Positions 1-6,782 of a DNA stretch of 12,390 nucleotides are shown piece by piece (the stretch's first letter is position 1; every line of letters starts with the position of its first letter). The position numbers were made by a program, and so were the translations under genes. The stretch is from NCBI GenBank assembly GCA_007130675.1, contig SLSB01000603.1, positions 1 to 12,390 on the forward strand. The letters run 5' to 3'. Origin of the DNA: Candidatus Hydrogenedentota bacterium (GTDB lineage Bacteria; Hydrogenedentota; Hydrogenedentia; Hydrogenedentales; SLHB01). The notes beneath the pieces are model-generated. The model was not told the DNA's origin, searched no databases, and worked only from the letters and a program-made list of their open reading frames with translations.

Positions 1-737
1 AGGACGATTATGCTGACCTGCCCGAGATTGCGGCGAAGGTGGCCGAGGCGCCGATGATGCCTACCGCCGAGTGGGCCCTCGAGAATAACGAGTGGCACAA
101 TATCGTGCAGGCCTATCTTGCCTGTGTCGCCTTCGTGGACCATTACGTGGGCGTAGTGCTCGACGCGCTCGAGCGGAGCCCGTACGCCGACAACACGGTT
201 ATCGTGTTCTGGTCGGATCACGGCTACCATCTCGGGGAAAAGAACCGCTTCACGAAACACTCCCTTTGGGAACGTGCCACGCGCGCCCCGCTCATTATCG
301 CCGCACCCGGCATCGACGGCGGCGGAGTCTGCACCCGGCCCGTGGGGATGATTGACCTGTACCCGACGTTGCTGGATTTGTGCGGCCTGCCTGCGAAGCC
401 AACCAACGAGGGGAACAGTTTGGCGCCCCTGTTGGCCAACCCCGCCGCGGCGTGGCCTCATGCCGCTCTCACGACCTACGGGTATAGGAATCATGCGGTG
501 CGCACGGAACGGTACCGCTACATTGTCTACGAGAATGGCGCGGAAGAGCTCTATGACCATGAGGACGATGCCAATGAATGGCACAATCGCGCCGATGACC
601 CAGCGTACGCGGAAATCAAGCAGGAGTTGGCGCGCCATCTGCCGGAGCGAAACGTGCCCTGGTCGCCTCAGTCGCATCTCACCGTGAACGAATACTTCAT
701 CGAGCAACAACAGCGCTTCGGCGCGGCCGAAGAATAA
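1..737 (+). CDS. Sulfatase, iduronate-2-sulfatase-like, C-terminal part (5' end outside window)
   Basis: The frame is open from base 3 to a TAA at 735-737, giving 244 residues; the N-terminus lies upstream. The fragment has the later half of the alkaline-phosphatase/sulfatase fold: the motif SDHGYHLGEK with its Asp-His pair (metal ligands in the family), then FTKHSLWE, whose Lys and His contact the sulfate in this family, then RAPLIIAAPG, and the end-domain motif EELYDHEDDANEWHN. The wording DDYADLP at the start and GYHLGE is typical of iduronate-2-sulfatase-like enzymes (probably SulfAtlas S1_7, inferred). The family hydrolyses sulfate esters on carbohydrates, usually in the periplasm or outside. 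The CxPSR site that matures to formylglycine should lie upstream and cannot be checked, so activity is not proven. The true substrate cannot be told from this part. Nearby glycosidase genes suggest a sulfated glycan. Confidence 0.93.
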   Translation, partial: DDYADLPEIAAKVAEAPMMPTAEWALENNEWHNIVQAYLACVAFVDHYVGVVLDALERSPYADNTVIVFWSDHGYHLGEKNRFTKHSLWERATRAPLIIAAPGIDGGGVCTRPVGMIDLYPTLLDLCGLPAKPTNEGNSLAPLLANPAAAWPHAALTTYGYRNHAVRTERYRYIVYENGAEELYDHEDDANEWHNRADDPAYAEIKQELARHLPERNVPWSPQSHLTVNEYFIEQQQRFGAAEE

Positions 738-824
738 CAGGCTGCCCGCTGACCGGGCCGCACGCGTCACACCGCGCCGCCTCTGTTCTTGCCCACGTCT
801 ATTCAGATTTGGGGATGACGTGAG

Positions 825-855
825 TTGCGATTGGCGGACATTCATAGGGTATTAT
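825..855 (+). promoter_or_regulatory. Weak candidate promoter for cheR
   Basis: TTGCGA (825-830) and TATTAT (850-855) are separated by 19 bases. TATTAT matches the sigma-70 -10 consensus at 5 of 6 positions; the -35 is poor and the spacer is long. The call rests on position and the -10 only. Confidence 0.25.
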
Positions 856-857
856 GT

Positions 858-870
858 GCGTTACTAACGC
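858..870. promoter_or_regulatory. 13-base inverted repeat in the cheR leader, possible operator
   Basis: GCGTTA-C-TAACGC is a perfect inverted repeat around one central base. It starts 2 bases after the candidate -10 box and so would cover the transcription start, a usual place for repressor binding. The function is inferred; a chance palindrome is possible. Confidence 0.3.
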
Positions 871-896
871 TTCTGGTGCGCAATGCATCGGACAAT

Positions 897-903
897 AGAG
901 GAG
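897..903 (+). promoter_or_regulatory. Ribosome binding site deciding the cheR start
   Basis: AGAGGAG lies 5 bases before the ATG at 909. The frame stays open upstream to 825, but no comparable site precedes the earlier start codons, so 909 is chosen. Confidence 0.75.
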
Positions 904-908
904 ATACC

Positions 909-1757
909 ATGGATCCCCCCCGCGGCGCCTTGACCCTTAAGGAGATGGACCCCAAGACGTTTCGGGCATTCTGTGATTTCATTTATGAACAAAGCGGTAT
1001 CACGCTGAAAGAAGGCAAGGAGTCGCTGGTGTCGGCGCGTATTGCGAAGCGGATGCGCGCCAATGGGATTGTAGACCCGCGCGCCTATCTCGAATTCGTG
1101 ATGGCAGACCGTTCCGGCCGTGAGCTGGTCGAGATGATCGATGCCATTTCGACCAATCTCACGTTCTTCTTTCGTGAAGAGGCGCATTTCGATATGCTGC
1201 GGGGCGTGCTGAGCGGCTGGCGCGACCAGGGCCAGTTGACGTACCGCATCTGGTGCGCGGCGGCCTCGACCGGCGAGGAACCGTATTCGATCGCGATGAC
1301 GGTGCTCGATGTGCTCGGCGAAGGCGCGACGGATACGCGCATATTGGCAACGGACATCTCGACGCGTGTACTCAAGACCTGCACCGAGGGCGTCTATGGC
1401 GAAAACCGGATGCGGAATGTGTCCGCCGGATACCGCCAGCGGTTTTTCGAGCGGAACAAAGACCGGGCGACTGGAGAGGTGCGCTACACGGTCAAGCCCA
1501 GTCTGCGCGAGCTTGTATTTTTCAAGCGGCTCAACCTCTCGACGCCGCCCTTCCCGATGCGCGGCCCAATGGATGTGGTGTTCTGCCGCAACGTAATGAT
1601 CTATTTCGATCAGCGGGTGCGGGCAAACCTGGTAAACGAGATCTACCGCCTGCTCAAGCCGGGCGGCTACCTCATGGTTGGGCATTCGGAGAGTTTGGCG
1701 GGCATTGCGACACCGCTCGAACGTGTGTGCCCGGCGACCTACATCAAACCCGGCTGA
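909..1757 (+). CDS. cheR: CheR-type chemoreceptor glutamate methyltransferase
   Basis: This 282-residue protein has the size and motif order of CheR. Residues about 14-70 form the helical N-terminal CheR domain (KTFRAFCDFIYEQSGITL). The SAM-dependent methyltransferase domain follows: STNLTFFFRE at 81-90, the SAM loop WCAAASTGEEPYSIAM at 115-130, ATDIS at 147-151 whose Asp binds the SAM ribose in the family, a beta-subdomain around 160-210, FCRNVMIYF at 225-233 and GHSESL at 258-263. The family methylates glutamates on chemoreceptors (with CheB reversing it) using S-adenosylmethionine in the cytoplasm. There is no receptor, CheA, CheW or CheB in the window, so it may serve a distant chemotaxis array or a chemosensory pathway controlling something other than motility. 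It has no signal peptide or fused receiver domain. The ATG at 909 has a strong ribosome binding site. It converges on the fucosidase gene with a 22-base gap. Confidence 0.95.
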   Translation: MDPPRGALTLKEMDPKTFRAFCDFIYEQSGITLKEGKESLVSARIAKRMRANGIVDPRAYLEFVMADRSGRELVEMIDAISTNLTFFFREEAHFDMLRGVLSGWRDQGQLTYRIWCAAASTGEEPYSIAMTVLDVLGEGATDTRILATDISTRVLKTCTEGVYGENRMRNVSAGYRQRFFERNKDRATGEVRYTVKPSLRELVFFKRLNLSTPPFPMRGPMDVVFCRNVMIYFDQRVRANLVNEIYRLLKPGGYLMVGHSESLAGIATPLERVCPATYIKPG

Positions 1758-1779
1758 CCATTTCGCTTCGCGGCGCTGC

Positions 1780-3129
1780 TCACGAAACCCGCGCCACGCG
1801 GACCACGGTGTTGGTCCCATAGGGGAATCCGGTTGCGGTAACGTTGAGGTTGGAACCGTCTTTCTCGAATTCCAGATCTTCGCCCGTATCGAGCCACGTC
1901 ACGGAAGACACATCGCGGGCGACGCCGGTGAACATGCGCGGACCTGGGCCTTGCACCTCACCCGCCTGCTGGCCGTGACCGAGCCGGAGATGGTGCACGA
2001 AGAGGAAGAGCATTCCATCGGCATCGAGGCCGAAATCCGCACCGGGCCCCGCTACACCGCAAGGTTTACCGTTATAGATGGGGTTTCCGTGCAGGCCGAG
2101 CCACTGGCCCGCACGTTCGAGCGCCGCGCGTTCGTAATCGGGAATGGCGCCTTCGGCGGTTGGGCCGACGTTGAGCAGGTAATTGGCCCCGACTTTCCGG
2201 CAGGCGCACAGGTTTTCGATGATGTCCTGGACGGACATGTAGTTGTAGTCGTTTTTCGCGATGCCCCAGTGCATGTTCATGGTCTGGCACATCTCGGCGC
2301 TGATGTATTTGGGCATGCCGCGCCGGTCCATGGGCTCGGGGCGGCCCTGCTCGAAGGTGGTGCTGTCGATTTCGGGATGGCCGACATGGCCCCGTTTGTG
2401 CAGGCCCGTATTGTTGATGATCATGGCTTCGGGCTGGTGCTCGCGGATCATCCCGTAGAGACGGTCTTCTTTCCAGTCGGCATCGGCCTTGCTCCAGTTG
2501 CCGTCAAACCAGAACCCGCCGATGTCGCCGTATTGGGTGCATAGAATCTCGACGGAAGCGTGGAGATAATCGAGATAGGCGTCAAAATCGGCGTCGAAAT
2601 CCGGGTGATCCCAATCGAGGGTGGTGTGGTAGAAGAACGGCGAGATGCCTTCGGCGCGGCAGCCCTCGACAAAATCCTCGACAAGGTCGCGCGCGGCGGG
2701 ACTGTGCACGGCGTCGTAATCCGTCAATCCTCGGGTGTCGTAAAGACTGAATCCATCGTGATGGCGGGTGGTGAGGGTGATGTACTTCTGGCCAGCGCGG
2801 CGCGCAATGCCCGCGATGGTGCGCCCGTCGAAATCCGAGGCCGTGAAGATGTTGCGCAGCCGCCTGTATTCGTTGGCCGGGATCTTCTCCTGATTCATGA
2901 CCCATTCGCCGCGGCCGAGGAGCGAGTACAGCCCCCAATGGATGAACATGCCGTAGGCCATGCGTTCGAAGCGCTCGATGCGAGGTTCGGGCTCGGGGAC
3001 AGGTCCAGGCGGTTCCGCGGGCGCCTCGCTTTGCTCGGCAGCTTGTGCGAGGTGCATGAAGCTTCCGCCCCAGGCCAAGGCAGTGCCGCCGGCCAGGGTC
3101 TTGAGCATATCACGGCGTGTGGGTCTCAT
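1780..3129 (-). CDS. Exported alpha-L-fucosidase, GH29
   Basis: The product has 449 residues, usual for a single-domain GH29 enzyme, which removes alpha-linked L-fucose with retention. The N-terminus has a twin-arginine signal (TRRDMLK at 4-10, then a hydrophobic stretch to about 30 ending AQA-A), suggesting Tat export in folded form, followed by a Pro/Glu-rich linker at about 33-50. The catalytic barrel shows RMAYGMFIHWGLYS (56-69), TTRHHDGFSLYDT (120-132), GGFWFDGNW (204-212), where Asp209 sits at the nucleophile position of the family, and NYLLNVGPTAEG (316-327). The acid/base residue is poorly conserved in GH29 and cannot be named safely; Glu259 is one candidate. A short beta domain ends the protein. 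GGGAGG (3137-3142) lies 7 bases before the ATG. It starts 33 bases after the beta-galactosidase stop on the same strand, so the two are probably one transcript. The substrate could be host-type fucosylated glycan or algal fucan. Confidence 0.93.
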   Translation of the reverse strand: MRPTRRDMLKTLAGGTALAWGGSFMHLAQAAEQSEAPAEPPGPVPEPEPRIERFERMAYGMFIHWGLYSLLGRGEWVMNQEKIPANEYRRLRNIFTASDFDGRTIAGIARRAGQKYITLTTRHHDGFSLYDTRGLTDYDAVHSPAARDLVEDFVEGCRAEGISPFFYHTTLDWDHPDFDADFDAYLDYLHASVEILCTQYGDIGGFWFDGNWSKADADWKEDRLYGMIREHQPEAMIINNTGLHKRGHVGHPEIDSTTFEQGRPEPMDRRGMPKYISAEMCQTMNMHWGIAKNDYNYMSVQDIIENLCACRKVGANYLLNVGPTAEGAIPDYERAALERAGQWLGLHGNPIYNGKPCGVAGPGADFGLDADGMLFLFVHHLRLGHGQQAGEVQGPGPRMFTGVARDVSSVTWLDTGEDLEFEKDGSNLNVTATGFPYGTNTVVRVARVS

Positions 3130-3162
3130 GGCGTGGCCTCCCGATTCGTTCGTGCTTTCCGA

Positions 3163-6100
3163 TTACGCTTTGGTATCCGGCATCCTGTAGCGCGCCAATT
3201 GGGCAACATCGTCCTGGCCAGCGCCGCAGGGCCGCAGGGTAAACCCGAAATCGATTGTACCCGCATACAGGGCGTATTTGTCCAGCACGAGCGGCCCACA
3301 GCTCGCGTTGCCGAGCCCGCACTGCTTGTAATCGAGGCACACGGTGATATTGCGACGCGGTTTCAGGTCAAAGGTGTGCTCTGCCCGGTTGAGGTCCTCG
3401 GGTGCGTACCGCAGGGCGCTGAAGGCCATCGGTGCATCGGGCACAACCAGGATTCCTCGGACCGCGTCAGTGGTCAAAGCTGCCCAGCGCACGTCTTCCT
3501 TGTTGCCGCATTCCTGGGGATACGGATAGGGGACATACTGTTCGGTGACGGTGCCCGCGTAGCGCCCGAGCGCGGCGCCGGTCTTGCGGTCGGGATAGCT
3601 TTCGTGCGGACCGCGGCCATACCAGGCGAGGTGTTCGAGTGCTCTCGATAGCGTCATGCGGAGTCCAATGCGGGGCAACATCGGCAGCTCGCCCATGGGT
3701 TCGAGGTGGTTCAGCAGGTGGACGGACCCATCTGGATAGATCGTGTAGGTGCATTCGTGGGCAAAGCCGCGGCCTTTGCTGCCCAGACAATGCAGGAGGG
3801 CCTGGATCTTTACGGTATTCGAATTCTGCTCGATGAGTTTGAAGGCCTTGAGGTGCGAGCACATCTGACTCAGGCCCGCGTCATAAAACCCGCGTTTGAG
3901 GCCTTCGCCGCCGTTCAGCCGGATGTCGTTGTCGGTAAAGGCGCGCAATAGGTTCAGTGCCGGACCGTTGAAAACGTCTCCGCCGTCGGGAAGCACCGCC
4001 TGTCCGCCATAGGTGATGGCGCTGATGCCGCCGTGCGCTTTGCTGAAGGTAATCGTGAAGGCCTCACCCGATACACAGATAGATTCGCCGGTTTCCTTGA
4101 CGTTTGGTTTCCCGGATCTATCAAACGAGATGAGCGGGCGGTCCCCGGCCTCGATGGGCAGGCGCATCTGCTCCCAGGCCATTTCGTGGCCCTTTTCAGC
4201 CCAGAGGGTATCCTCGAGCAAATGGAAACTGACGCGCAGCCAGTATTCGGCGCCGGGGAGCGGGTCGGGCAGCGAATAGGGTATCGTGATCTCGGTCTCT
4301 TCTCCCGCGGGCAGGTCCAGCGGGGCGAGTGTGCCATCTTCAAGGACGCTGCCGTCTTCGGTGACGCTCCACCGAATGCCGTACCGGTTCAGGTTGGCAA
4401 AGAAATGCTTGTTGCAAATGCGGACCTTGCCCAAGGCCAAGTCAGATGGGTGGATGCCCACGTATTGATAGACTTTCTTCACCTCCCACATCTTCGGTGG
4501 GATGGTCCGGTCGGGAAAGACCAGCCCGTCCATGCAAAAGTTTTTGTCATTGGGCTGATCGTCAAAATCGCCGCCGTATGCCCAAAACCATGGGCGCGAG
4601 CCGTCTTCGGCAGGGTCGGCGTCTGTGTATTTGAAGATGCCATGATCGGCCCATTCCCAGATGCAGCCGCCAATCAGGCGCGGATGGCTCTCGATAGCCT
4701 GCCAGTACTCGTCGAGATTACCGACCGCGTTGCCCATCGCGTGGGCGTATTCGCACATGATGAACGGTTTGGGCGAGTCTTTTTTTCCTTCGGCGATGAG
4801 GTCGTCCAAGTGGGGATACATGACGCTGTCCATATCTGCCACTTCGTTCATGCGTTCGTAATGAATAGGACGCGTCGGGTCGAGTTCGCGTACCGCCCGG
4901 GCAGAGGCTTCGAAATTGCAGCCACTGCCGGATTCGTTGCCCAGCGACCATATGATGACCGATGGGTGGTTTTTGTCGCGCTCGACAAGGGCTATCTGGC
5001 GGTCGACGTGCGCGGCTTCCCACTCGGGGCGGTTGCCCAGCGTCTTGTCGAGGTCGTATCCCATGCCGTGGGATTCGAGGTTGGCTTCGTCGATCAGGAA
5101 CATGCCGTATTGATCGCACAGCTCATACCATTTCGGGTCATCGGGATAGTGACTTGTGCGAACCGTGTTGAAATTGAAACGTTTAAGGATTTCGAGGTCC
5201 TCGACCATGTTCTCGAGGGTAATGGCGAGCCCCCGCCAGGGGTCGTCCTCGTGGCGGTTGGCGCCTTTGAGCTTGACCGAGACGCCGTTGACGAAAAGCT
5301 GGGCCTCTCGAATTTCAACTTTGCGGAATCCGAAACGGCATTGCTCGACTTCGAGTATTTCGCCCGCCGGGGTCTTGAGCAGCAGGATAAAGGTGTAGAG
5401 ATACGGATCCTCGGAAGACCACTTGCGGGGGTTCTCGACCGGGGCATCGAGTTCGAACACCTGTTCTTCACCTGCTTCCAAAGCAGGCGCCTTGCCGGTG
5501 AGCAGCGGTGCTTCGCCCACGGCCTGACCGGCGGCGTCCAACAAGATGGCTTCGAGCAGATGCTCTTTGCCGCGGCCGTTGCCGTAGTTGCACACCTTCG
5601 CGGTGAGCTTGAGCACGGCATCGCGGCAGTCAGCATCCAGTTCGCAGCGCACAAAGAAATCGCGGATGTGCGTCTCGGGCGTGGCGAACAGGTAGACGTC
5701 GCGGAAGATGCCCGAGTACCGCCACATGTCTTGATCTTCGAGATAGCTGCCGTCGGACCAGCGGTATACCTCGACGGCCAGGATGTTCTCTCCATCGCGA
5801 AGATACGGAGTTAGATCAAATTCGGCTGGGCCCATGCTGTTCTGGCTGTATCCCACCTTCTCGCCGTTGACCCACAGATAGAACGCACTGTGCACGCCGT
5901 CAAAATGGATAAACACCCTGCGGCCCCGCCATTCCGCGGGCAGATCGAAGGTCCGTCTGTACGACCCGACGGGGTTGTAGTCGTGCGGGATGCGAGGGGG
6001 ATCGGCCGGGAATGGATATCGGACATTCGTGTAGATGGGTATGCCGTACCCTTCGAGCTGCCACACTGACGGCACGGGGATGTCGTCCCAATCGGAGACG

Positions 6101-6378
6101 TCGATCTCGGGCTTGTAGAAATCGCGGGGGCGGTCATCCGGTTTGCCCACCCAATGGAATTTCCAAACCCCGTTAAGGGACTGATGATAGGGCGAAGCGT
6201 CGCGGCGTCCCGTGCGGGCCGATTCCACATCGGGATACGGCAGCAAGGTGCAGTGATACGGCTCCTTGTTGCGTCCCAGGATGTTTGGATTCTCCCAATC
6301 GAGTGTTTCGGCATATGTTGGCCTAGTCCACAGCAGCCATACTGCGAGCAAAACGCATACCACTACAAAAGCTGTCAC
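3163..6378 (-). CDS. Exported beta-galactosidase, GH2 LacZ type
   Basis: This 1071-residue protein has the full LacZ domain order: sugar-binding domain (about 40-230), Ig-like domain (about 235-352), TIM barrel (about 354-640), a second beta domain (about 645-740) and the Bgal_small_N-type C-terminal domain (about 770-1050). Visible active-site motifs are KGANRHEDDP (371-380), WSLGNESG (477-484) with Glu482 as acid/base, IMCEYAHAMGN (540-550) with Glu543 as nucleophile, and YGGDFDDQPND (601-611). The family releases beta-linked galactose. Unlike E. coli LacZ it has an N-terminal hydrophobic segment (about 3-17) and a possible cleavage site after TYA (21-23), so it is probably exported. The segment has no Lys or Arg before it, which is odd. 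The start is GTG at 6378 with GGAGG (6384-6388) 5 bases upstream; the frame is closed by a stop at 6421-6423 and has no other start codon between. It is the first gene of a probable two-gene unit with the fucosidase. Related GH2 specificities (for example beta-glucuronidase) are less likely given the LacZ-type C-terminal domain. Confidence 0.93.
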   Translation of the reverse strand: MTAFVVVCVLLAVWLLWTRPTYAETLDWENPNILGRNKEPYHCTLLPYPDVESARTGRRDASPYHQSLNGVWKFHWVGKPDDRPRDFYKPEIDVSDWDDIPVPSVWQLEGYGIPIYTNVRYPFPADPPRIPHDYNPVGSYRRTFDLPAEWRGRRVFIHFDGVHSAFYLWVNGEKVGYSQNSMGPAEFDLTPYLRDGENILAVEVYRWSDGSYLEDQDMWRYSGIFRDVYLFATPETHIRDFFVRCELDADCRDAVLKLTAKVCNYGNGRGKEHLLEAILLDAAGQAVGEAPLLTGKAPALEAGEEQVFELDAPVENPRKWSSEDPYLYTFILLLKTPAGEILEVEQCRFGFRKVEIREAQLFVNGVSVKLKGANRHEDDPWRGLAITLENMVEDLEILKRFNFNTVRTSHYPDDPKWYELCDQYGMFLIDEANLESHGMGYDLDKTLGNRPEWEAAHVDRQIALVERDKNHPSVIIWSLGNESGSGCNFEASARAVRELDPTRPIHYERMNEVADMDSVMYPHLDDLIAEGKKDSPKPFIMCEYAHAMGNAVGNLDEYWQAIESHPRLIGGCIWEWADHGIFKYTDADPAEDGSRPWFWAYGGDFDDQPNDKNFCMDGLVFPDRTIPPKMWEVKKVYQYVGIHPSDLALGKVRICNKHFFANLNRYGIRWSVTEDGSVLEDGTLAPLDLPAGEETEITIPYSLPDPLPGAEYWLRVSFHLLEDTLWAEKGHEMAWEQMRLPIEAGDRPLISFDRSGKPNVKETGESICVSGEAFTITFSKAHGGISAITYGGQAVLPDGGDVFNGPALNLLRAFTDNDIRLNGGEGLKRGFYDAGLSQMCSHLKAFKLIEQNSNTVKIQALLHCLGSKGRGFAHECTYTIYPDGSVHLLNHLEPMGELPMLPRIGLRMTLSRALEHLAWYGRGPHESYPDRKTGAALGRYAGTVTEQYVPYPYPQECGNKEDVRWAALTTDAVRGILVVPDAPMAFSALRYAPEDLNRAEHTFDLKPRRNITVCLDYKQCGLGNASCGPLVLDKYALYAGTIDFGFTLRPCGAGQDDVAQLARYRMPDTKA

Positions 6379-6442
6379 GGCGACCTCCCCATCAAAGTAA
6401 GTGACTCGGGATTTTTTGTCTCAATCCGCGGCAAGAAGTTGT

Positions 6443-6471
6443 ATTGTCGCGGGAAGGTTGCGAGAATTCAA
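6443..6471 (-). promoter_or_regulatory. Candidate promoter of the beta-galactosidase/fucosidase unit
   Basis: On the minus strand TTGAAT (6471-6466) and GACAAT (6448-6443) are separated by exactly 17 bases. Each matches the sigma-70 consensus at 4 of 6 positions. A start near 6436 would give a leader of about 58 bases before the GTG. Confidence 0.45.
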
Positions 6472-6475
6472 CCTT
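6454..6475. promoter_or_regulatory. Inverted repeat over the lacZ -35 box, candidate operator
   Basis: AAGGTTG (6454-6460) and CAACCTT (6469-6475) are perfect 7-base arms around an 8-base spacer. The repeat covers the candidate -35 box and part of the promoter spacer, where a dimeric repressor would block RNA polymerase. A sugar-responsive regulator is an inference; no regulator gene is in the window. Confidence 0.45.
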
Positions 6476-6510
6476 TTCAGGAGCACATTTTCGGCGTATA
6501 GGGGTTAAGA

Positions 6511-6523
6511 CCACACGGTGTGG
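6511..6523. repeat. Short perfect inverted repeat CCACAC-G-GTGTGG
   Basis: Six-base arms flank one central base, upstream of the lacZ promoter (its distance from the candidate -35 is about 40 bases). It could be an upstream activator or second repressor site, or chance. Confidence 0.25.
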
Positions 6524-6545
6524 AACATGATATGCACGGTCTTCG

Positions 6546-6573
6546 GTAGGGGCGCTTCGCGAAGCGCCCCTAC
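6546..6573. repeat. Perfect 28-base palindrome, dispersed-repeat type
   Basis: The half-site GTAGGGGCGCTTCG (6546-6559) is followed directly by its exact reverse complement (6560-6573). A perfect 14-base arm with no loop cannot be explained by chance. Palindromes with GTAGGGGCG ends and a self-complementary core resemble REP-like or miniature mobile repeats seen between genes in many bacteria. It lies between the cytochrome gene and the lacZ promoter, outside any gene. As RNA it would fold into one stable hairpin and could act as an mRNA 3'-end stabiliser or a crude terminator. No copies elsewhere in this window were found. Confidence 0.75.
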
Positions 6574-6625
6574 TTGTCCGCGTTCTCCAACACTGGCTTT
6601 CATGTGGAGTCTTCCTGTGGTCATA

Positions 6626-6642
6626 CATGAGCATTTCTCATG
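6626..6642. repeat. Small inverted repeat CATGAG-5-CTCATG
   Basis: Six-base arms (6626-6631, 6637-6642) surround a 5-base loop. It is AT-richer than the surroundings and of unknown role. Confidence 0.2.
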
Positions 6643-6708
6643 CATCCCTACAGCATATGCACACCATATTCACGCCCAGCGACTGGCCGTTGATGCGCTG
6701 AGGAAACA

Positions 6709-6745
6709 GAGGCCGCCCGAGGGTTGGTTTGCCTCGTGCGGCCTC
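6709..6745 (-). terminator. Hairpin terminator-like structure after the di-haem peroxidase gene
   Basis: GAGGCCGC (6709-6716) pairs with GCGGCCTC (6738-6745); after one mismatch CGAGG (6718-6722) pairs with CCTCG (6732-6736), leaving a 9-base loop. On the minus strand it starts 37 bases after the stop codon of the peroxidase gene and is followed by TGTTT, a weak U-tract. The stem is strong and position is right, but the T-run is poor. Confidence 0.5.
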
Positions 6746-6782
6746 GAATACTGTCAGTTGAGTTCTTGGGAAACCTCGCCAA

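Larger units (their letters stand above)
741..908. other. Intergenic region between sulfatase and cheR
   Basis: There is no gene here. A short hairpin at 744-758 (GCCCG, 5-base loop, CGGGC, extended by a mismatch and GC pairs at 741-742/760-761) follows the sulfatase stop but has no T-run, so it is at best a weak or Rho-assisted terminator. The rest holds the cheR leader, described separately. Confidence 0.4.
6379..6782. other. Intergenic region between di-haem peroxidase and beta-galactosidase genes
   Basis: These 404 bases contain no convincing gene on either strand. Short open frames crossing it have no ribosome binding sites and run through the palindrome. It holds, in minus-strand order, the terminator-like hairpin, small inverted repeats, the 28-base palindrome, and the promoter with inverted repeat of the lacZ unit, listed separately. 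Confidence 0.7.

Noticed and set aside
1800..1817. Hairpin GGACCA-6-TGGTCC after cheR as a terminator
   Set aside because: It lies inside the fucosidase coding end, has no T-run and is as likely to be chance.
1678..3651. Plus-strand open frames of 288 and 363 codons across the fucosidase and the end of lacZ
   Set aside because: They are shadows of two strongly supported minus-strand genes.
4033..5814. 593-codon plus-strand open frame antisense to the beta-galactosidase
   Set aside because: It mirrors the codon structure of a full, motif-rich LacZ gene on the other strand, shows no recognisable motif and has no ribosome binding site. The long frame comes from GC-rich codon bias.
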